A stretch of DNA of 22,075 nucleotides from Actinomycetes bacterium (GTDB taxonomy: Bacteria; Actinomycetota; Actinomycetes; Actinomycetales; Actinomycetaceae), in the NCBI GenBank assembly GCA_023426345.1, contig JAFAAX010000043.1:1-22075 (forward strand), written 5' to 3'. The notes below the pieces were generated by a model, which saw only the letters and a list, made by a program, of their open reading frames with translations, did no database searches and had not been told where the DNA came from. How positions within the stretch are numbered: the first letter of the stretch is position 1; each line of letters opens with the position of its first letter. This document shows positions 17,952 to 22,075 of the stretch, one piece after another. The position numbers and the translations under genes are program-made.

Positions 17952-18515
17952 TCAGTCCGTGGCCCGTCCGGAGTAGGAGCCGTCGCGGGTGTCGACCTTG
18001 ACGCGCGTCCCCTCCTCCAGGAACAGCGGCACCTGGATCTCGTAGCCGGTCTCCAGCGTCGCGGGCTTCGTGCCCGCCGAGGATCGGTCGCCCTGCAGGC
18101 CGGGCTCGGTGTGGGCGATCGTGAGGACCACCGTGGCGGGCAGCTCGACGAACAGCACCTGGCCGTCGTGCTGGGAGATGATGACGTCCTGGTTCTCCAC
18201 CATGAAGTTCGCCGTGTCGCCGACCACGGGCGCCGGGACGTTGAGCTGCTCGAACGTGGTCTGATCCATGAACACGTAGTCCGTGCCGTCGTTGTACAGG
18301 TACGTCATGTCCCGGCGGTCGACGGTGGCGGTCTCGATCTTGACGCCGGCGTTGAAGGTGCGGTCGACGGTCTTCCCCGACATCACGTTCTTGATCTTCG
18401 TGCGCACGAAGGCGGGGCCCTTGCCGGGCTTGACGTGCTGGAACTCGACGACCTGCCAGAGCTGTCCGTCGATGACCATGACCAGGCCGTTCTTGAGATC
18501 GTTCGTCGTTGCCAC
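17952..18515 (-). CDS. efp: Translation elongation factor P
   Basis: A 187-residue three-domain EF-P, which binds between the P and E sites and relieves stalling at proline runs. The KOW-like N-terminal domain has DLKNGLVMVIDGQLWQVVEFQHVKPGKGPAFVRTK, with the tip lysine at Lys32 in the loop PGKGPAF. The middle OB domain has YLYNDGTDYVFMDQTTFEQ, and the C-terminal OB domain ends with TRVKVDTRDGSYSGRA. The PGKGPAF loop is the form found in actinobacteria. The start is GTG at 18515, with AGAAGG eight bases upstream. The 45-base leader includes a run of eight G (plus strand). Its place between an aro gene and nusB is conserved in the phylum. Confidence 0.97.
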   Translation of the reverse strand: MATTNDLKNGLVMVIDGQLWQVVEFQHVKPGKGPAFVRTKIKNVMSGKTVDRTFNAGVKIETATVDRRDMTYLYNDGTDYVFMDQTTFEQLNVPAPVVGDTANFMVENQDVIISQHDGQVLFVELPATVVLTIAHTEPGLQGDRSSAGTKPATLETGYEIQVPLFLEEGTRVKVDTRDGSYSGRATD

Positions 18516-18533
18516 AGGGAATGCCTTCTGCTC

Positions 18534-18541
18534 GGGGGGGG
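18534..18541. repeat. G8 homopolymer upstream of efp
   Basis: Eight consecutive G on the plus strand (C8 in the efp mRNA) lie in the gap between the aroK-like gene and efp, about 19 bases before the efp start. Such a run could vary in length by slippage. No function is shown. Confidence 0.5.
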
Positions 18542-18560
18542 ATTCAGTCCGCCCGTCAGT

Positions 18561-19106
18561 CTACAACGCGGCGACGACGCGCTCCGCGAGGGTGTCCGGT
18601 CCCACTCCCGGCGTGTCCACGGAGACGTCGATGAACGGCGCGTAGGCGGCGCGCAGCCGGCGGATCATCTGGGTGAGGAGCGCCCTCGGGGCGCCCAGGG
18701 CCACGGAGCGGGGCGCGTTGAGCCCCTCGCGCCGGGCGATCTCGGCCGTGTCAGCCACCAGCTCGACGACGCGCGTCCCGCCGGACCGGGCGGCCGTCAG
18801 GGCGCGCTGGACATCGGGGTCCTCCGGCAGCGAGGCCCCCAGCGTGACCACCGCCGCGCTCCCCCGCCCTCCGGGGGCCAGGGCGACGAGGGCGGCCCGG
18901 CGCTGCGCGCCGGGCAGGCGCGGATCCTGGGAGACGACCAGCTGGGCGATCGACAGGTCCGTCTGCTCGGCCACCAGGTCGTCGGTCTCGAGGAGGTCCA
19001 CGCCCAGGCGGTCGGCGACGAGCCGCCCGACCGTGGTCTTGCCGGCGCCCGAGACGCCGAGGAGGACCAGGAGCGGGCCGCGCAGCGTCGGGTCATCGAT
19101 CGACAT
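18561..19106 (-). CDS. Divergent shikimate kinase-like P-loop protein
   Basis: A 181-residue P-loop protein of the shikimate kinase fold. Nucleotide-binding parts are good: the Walker A GVSGAGKT (17-24), followed by RLVADRLGVDLLETDDLV (28-45) and the conserved SIAQL (52-56). Several shikimate-binding parts are changed. The GExxFRxxE motif is replaced by DPRLPGAQRR (61-70), so the shikimate-binding Arg is lost. The glycine triplet of the GGG motif reads LGAS (89-92). The lid RPLL reads PRSV (132-135), though the Arg stays. The C-terminal RAAYAPFIDVSVDT keeps its Arg. The gene overlaps the fused aroKB gene by 14 bases. It may be an inactive regulator, a kinase for another small molecule, or a weak shikimate kinase. 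It would probably be annotated aroK automatically; I leave the symbol empty because function is doubtful. Confidence 0.85.
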   Translation of the reverse strand: MSIDDPTLRGPLLVLLGVSGAGKTTVGRLVADRLGVDLLETDDLVAEQTDLSIAQLVVSQDPRLPGAQRRAALVALAPGGRGSAAVVTLGASLPEDPDVQRALTAARSGGTRVVELVADTAEIARREGLNAPRSVALGAPRALLTQMIRRLRAAYAPFIDVSVDTPGVGPDTLAERVVAAL

Positions 19107-20706
19107 GGATGCCGATCCTCTCCGCCGGTCCGCGCAGGGCGTCCGTGTCCACGGCGCGGACGACCGGGCGCTGCAGCCCGTCCAGGAGCACGAAGCGCAG
19201 GCGGTCCGCCCGGACCTTCTTGTCGGAGAACATGGCGTCCACGAGATCCGACAGGGGCGCCCCGCTGTAGGACGTCGGCAGCCCGACGGCCCCGAACGCG
19301 CGCCGGTGGGCGTCGACGTCCTGGGCGCGCAGCAGGCCCAGATCGAGGGCCAGCTCGGCGGCGAAGACGCAGCCGACCGCCACCGCCTCCCCGTGGCGCC
19401 AGGTGTAGTCCTCGCACCGCTCGATCGCGTGCGCCAGCGTGTGGCCGTAGTTGAGGATCTCGCGCAGGCCCTGCTCGACCGGATCGTCGCTGACGACGCG
19501 CGCCTTCAGCGTGACGGAGCGGGTGAGCAGCTCCCGGAGGACCGGCGACTCGGGAGTCAGCGCGGCCCGCGGATCCCCCTCGACGAGCTCCAGGATGCGC
19601 GCATCGTCGATGAATCCGCATTTGACGACCTCGCCGAGCCCGGCGCGCAGCTCCTCGGGGGGCAGCGTCCCCAGCAGGTCGAGGTCCTCCACGACCCGCA
19701 GGGGCGCGTGGAAGGCGCCCACCAGGTTCTTCCCGAACGCCGTGTTGATCCCCGTCTTCCCGCCGACCGCGGCGTCGACCATGCCCAGCAGGCTGGTCGG
19801 GGCCTGGATGACGGCGATGCCGCGCAGCCACGTCGCGGCGATGAAGCCGGCGAGGTCCGTGGTGGCTCCCCCGCCCAGGCCGATGACGACGTCCGCCCGG
19901 GACAGCCGGGCCTCGGAGGCCGCCTGCCACCCGGCCGCGGCGACGTCCAGGGTCTTGCCGGCCTCGCCGTCCGGATGGACGAACGTCCGGACCGCGACGC
20001 CCTGGGCCTCCAGCGACTGCGCGATCAGCCGGGCCGGGCCGGCCACGGACGCGGGATGCACCAGCAGGGCGCGGGTGGCCTCGGTGGGCACGGCCTCGGC
20101 GACCGCCGTCGGGCACAGCCCGTGCCCGACGAGGACCGTGTAGGGCCGCGGGCCCCCGACCGGGATGACATCGGGCATCTGGGGCAGATGCTCCATGATC
20201 TCCTCGATGACGTGGTCCACCGGGCGGGCGTCGGAGTGGACCCGGAGCGCCTCGACCTCCTCGTAGAAGCCGGCGCGCTCCCGGCGCAGACGGCGCAGCG
20301 CGGCGTCCGGGTCCGGCAGGAGGAGCGGACGGTGGGTGCGCCGGCCCGTCCGCCGGAGCAGCTCCTCGTGGTCGACGTCGAGGTGGACGACCGAGCGCCC
20401 CCTGAGCATCTCGCGCACGGCGGGCGTGATGACCGCGCCGCCCCCCAGGGACACGACGGCCCGCATGGCCAGGGCCCGCTCGACGGCCTGGCGCTCCCGC
20501 TCCCGGAAGCTCGCCTCGCCCTCCTGGGCGAAGATCTCGGAGATCTGCGCGCCGCCCGCAGCCTCGACGATCAGGCTGTCCGTGTCCACGTGGGGCACGC
20601 CGAGTCGGCGCGCCAGGGTGGTGCCGACGTGGGACTTCCCCGACCCGGGCATCCCGACGAGGATGACGGGCAGGGACAGGACGGGCTGCGACGTGGGGAC
20701 GGTCAT
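19093..20706 (-). CDS. aroKB: Fused shikimate kinase / 3-dehydroquinate synthase
   Basis: A single 537-residue frame encodes two enzymes of chorismate synthesis. Residues 12-175 are a complete shikimate kinase: Walker A GMPGSGKS (18-25), DTD (41-43), GEASFRERE (63-71), GGG (88-90), the lid RTHRPLL (123-129) and RAGFYEEVE (144-152). Residues 182-537 are 3-dehydroquinate synthase: NAD-binding GLGGGATTDLAGF (276-288), GGKTGIN (315-321), and the Zn ligands Glu359 (GEVVKCG), His422 (NYGHTLAH) and His438 (RHGEAVAVG). No stop lies between the domains, and only a short linker is present. The start at 20706 overlaps the aroC stop as ATGA. Such AroK-AroB fusions are known in some actinobacteria, for example Bifidobacterium. 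Confidence 0.95.
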   Translation of the reverse strand: MTVPTSQPVLSLPVILVGMPGSGKSHVGTTLARRLGVPHVDTDSLIVEAAGGAQISEIFAQEGEASFRERERQAVERALAMRAVVSLGGGAVITPAVREMLRGRSVVHLDVDHEELLRRTGRRTHRPLLLPDPDAALRRLRRERAGFYEEVEALRVHSDARPVDHVIEEIMEHLPQMPDVIPVGGPRPYTVLVGHGLCPTAVAEAVPTEATRALLVHPASVAGPARLIAQSLEAQGVAVRTFVHPDGEAGKTLDVAAAGWQAASEARLSRADVVIGLGGGATTDLAGFIAATWLRGIAVIQAPTSLLGMVDAAVGGKTGINTAFGKNLVGAFHAPLRVVEDLDLLGTLPPEELRAGLGEVVKCGFIDDARILELVEGDPRAALTPESPVLRELLTRSVTLKARVVSDDPVEQGLREILNYGHTLAHAIERCEDYTWRHGEAVAVGCVFAAELALDLGLLRAQDVDAHRRAFGAVGLPTSYSGAPLSDLVDAMFSDKKVRADRLRFVLLDGLQRPVVRAVDTDALRGPAERIGIHVDR

Positions 20707-21929
20707 GATCGGTGTGCCACCTGTTCTGTGTAGGCCATGAGATTCCGGCGCGCCTCCGCCGCGGAGTTCCCTCCGGCGTGCCCGCCGAGCGCGTCGGCGA
20801 GGACCAGCGCCGCCTCCGCCTGCGCGATGACCGCTCCGGGGACCACCTGGCACGTGTCCGAGCGCTGGTGGAGCGCGGTCGTCGCCTCGCCCGTCGCCAG
20901 GTCGACGGTGCGCAGCGCGTGGGGCACGGTGGAGATCGGCTTGAAAGCGGCCCGCACGACGATCGGCTGCCCGTTCGACGTGCCGCCCTCGATGCCGCCC
21001 GCGTGGTTGGCCGCGCGGGTCAGGCGTCCGTCGGAGCCGGGGACGATCTCGTCGTGGGCGCGGCTGCCCGGCAGCGCGGCCTGCGCGAAGCCGTCTCCGA
21101 TCTCGACGCCCTTGACGGACTGGATCGACATCAGCGCGCCCGCCAGGCGGGCGTCCAGGCGCCGGTCGGCCTGCACGTGGGTTCCCAGTCCGACGGGCAC
21201 GCCCCAGGCGATCACCTCGACGACGCCGCCGATCGTGTCGCCCCGCTCCCTCGCGGCGTCGATCGCGGCGACGAAGCGCCGTTCGGCGTCGGGGTCCAGG
21301 GTCCGCACGGGCGAGGCGTCGAGCGCGTCCGCGTCCTCCGGAGCGGGCGGCCCCGACGGCGCCCCATCCGCGTCCGTCGTGGCCCGCTGGTCGCCGACGG
21401 CGACGACGTGGCTGACCAGTCGGATGCCGGCCACCTGCCCGAGATAGGCCTCCGCCAGCGCGCCCAGCGCCACGCGGGCCGCCGTCTCGCGGGCGCTGGC
21501 GCGCTCCAGGACCGGACGGGCCTCCGGGAGGTCGTAGGAGAGCATGCCGGCCAGATCCGCGTGGCCGGGACGGGGCCGGGTGAGCGGGCGGTTGCGGGCG
21601 ACCTCGCGCTCGTCCCCGGTCCCGGCGTCGAGGAGCAGGTCGGCCGGGTCGACGGGGTCCGCCGACATCACGACCTCCCACTTCGGCCACTCCGAGTTCG
21701 CGATCTCGACGGCGATCGGCGCTCCCGTCGTGAGGCCGTGCCGGACGCCGCCGACGATCCGGACCTCGTCGCGCTCGAAGGCCTGCCGGGCGCCCCGGCC
21801 GTGGCCCAGCCGACGCCTCGCCAGCGCCCGGCGGATCGTCTCCGTGGTCACCTCGATGCCGGCCGGCATGCCGTCCAGCGTCGCCACCAGCGCCGGGCCA
21901 TGCGACTCCCCCGCGGTCAGCCATCTCAT
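20703..21929 (-). CDS. aroC: Chorismate synthase
   Basis: A 408-residue FMN-dependent enzyme that converts EPSP to chorismate. Signatures are the N-terminal RWLTAGESHGPALVATLDGMPAG (2-24), RRRLGHGRG (38-46), RPRPGHADLAG (117-127), the ASARETAARVA segment, the NHAGGIEGGTSNGQPIV stretch and the C-terminal GGHAGGNSAAEARRN. An Asp/Ala/Pro-rich insertion (around residues 182-208) is longer than in enterobacterial AroC. The ATG at 21929 is chosen because it gives the universal MRWLTAGESHG beginning. The open frame extends 30 codons upstream to 22019 but reads into the preceding gene's end with no family similarity. aroC is the first gene of the aroC-aroKB-aroK-like group. Confidence 0.97.
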   Translation of the reverse strand: MRWLTAGESHGPALVATLDGMPAGIEVTTETIRRALARRRLGHGRGARQAFERDEVRIVGGVRHGLTTGAPIAVEIANSEWPKWEVVMSADPVDPADLLLDAGTGDEREVARNRPLTRPRPGHADLAGMLSYDLPEARPVLERASARETAARVALGALAEAYLGQVAGIRLVSHVVAVGDQRATTDADGAPSGPPAPEDADALDASPVRTLDPDAERRFVAAIDAARERGDTIGGVVEVIAWGVPVGLGTHVQADRRLDARLAGALMSIQSVKGVEIGDGFAQAALPGSRAHDEIVPGSDGRLTRAANHAGGIEGGTSNGQPIVVRAAFKPISTVPHALRTVDLATGEATTALHQRSDTCQVVPGAVIAQAEAALVLADALGGHAGGNSAAEARRNLMAYTEQVAHRS

Positions 21930-21949
21930 GGCGCCCAGTCTCCCACAGG

Positions 21950-21967
21950 CCGGCGCGCGGGCGCCGG
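21950..21967 (-). other. Hairpin in the gap before aroC
   Basis: A perfect 7-bp inverted repeat CCGGCGC/GCGCCGG with a 4-base loop sits in the 50-base gap between the prepilin peptidase-like gene and aroC. It could be a weak terminator or processing site. No T-run follows. Confidence 0.4.
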
Positions 21968-21979
21968 ACCGCCCATTCC

Positions 21980-22075
21980 TCACACAGGCGGGGGCGAGGG
22001 GACTGCCCACAGCGCCCACGCCGCCAGGGCGCCGCCGATCAGCCAGGGGCCCATCGGCATCCGCGTGCGCAGATC
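21980..22075 (-). CDS. C-terminal end of a prepilin peptidase-like (A24) membrane protein, partial
   Basis: The last 31 codons of a gene entering from the right edge end at TGA (21982-21980). The sequence DLRTRMPMGPWLIGGALAAWALW resembles the last membrane helix of type IV prepilin peptidases, where a basic stretch is followed by PxGPxLxxG and a hydrophobic helix. In several actinobacteria an A24 peptidase gene lies just upstream of aroC, which supports the call. The catalytic aspartates would lie outside the window, so activity cannot be judged. Confidence 0.65.
   Translation of the reverse strand, partial: DLRTRMPMGPWLIGGALAAWALWAVPSPPPV

Noticed and set aside
21930..22019. A 30-codon N-terminal extension of aroC.
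   Set aside because: The extension overlaps the end of the preceding gene, lacks similarity to chorismate synthases, and the universal N-terminus MRWLTAGESHG begins at 21929.

Overview
This window is very GC-rich and carries one unbroken run of 21 protein genes, all on the minus strand, so transcription runs from high to low coordinates. Mycobacterial-type integration host factor (mihF), the order gmk-rpoZ-coaBC-metK-priA, the order aroC-aroK/aroB-efp-nusB, and the order pyrR-pyrB-pyrC-carA-carB-pyrF together indicate an actinobacterium. The fused shikimate kinase/dehydroquinate synthase, the VKOR gene and the long NusB tail suggest Actinomycetaceae (Actinomyces/Schaalia-like). The family assignment is inference. 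I found no tRNA, rRNA, CRISPR array or insertion sequence.

Layout in transcription order. (1) 22075-17251: the end of a prepilin peptidase-like gene, then aroC, a fused aroK-aroB gene, a second divergent shikimate kinase-like gene, efp and nusB. This is a chorismate pathway and translation/antitermination block. (2) 17240-13481: a GNAT acetyltransferase, a TetR-family repressor and an MMPL/RND membrane transporter. This module sits between nusB and pyrR, which are close neighbours in many actinobacteria. The tetR-mmpL pair appears to have its own promoter, overlapped by an inverted repeat, and to start as a leaderless mRNA. (3) 13410-4905: a compact pyrimidine operon, pyrR-pyrB-pyrC-carA-carB-pyrF. 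It is preceded by a short leader with a hairpin that matches the PyrR-binding RNA consensus. pyrD and pyrE are not in this cluster. (4) 4893-1: mihF, gmk, rpoZ, coaBC, metK, a VKOR-type thiol oxidoreductase and the start of priA.

Most adjacent genes overlap or are separated by fewer than 20 bases (ATGA, GTGA and TGATG junctions), which points to translational coupling. The gaps that could hold signals are 13411-13480 (pyrR leader), 16701-16760 (tetR promoter), 3948-4007 (palindromes before rpoZ), 18516-18560 (efp leader with a G8 tract), 21930-21979 (hairpin before aroC) and 548-599 (hairpin before priA). No gene-free stretch exceeds 300 bases.

Much of the window is conserved housekeeping. 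The less ordinary parts are the degenerate second shikimate kinase overlapping the fused aroKB gene, the pyrR leader element, the leaderless tetR promoter with its operator, and the tandem coiled-coil repeats in the transporter's external loop.
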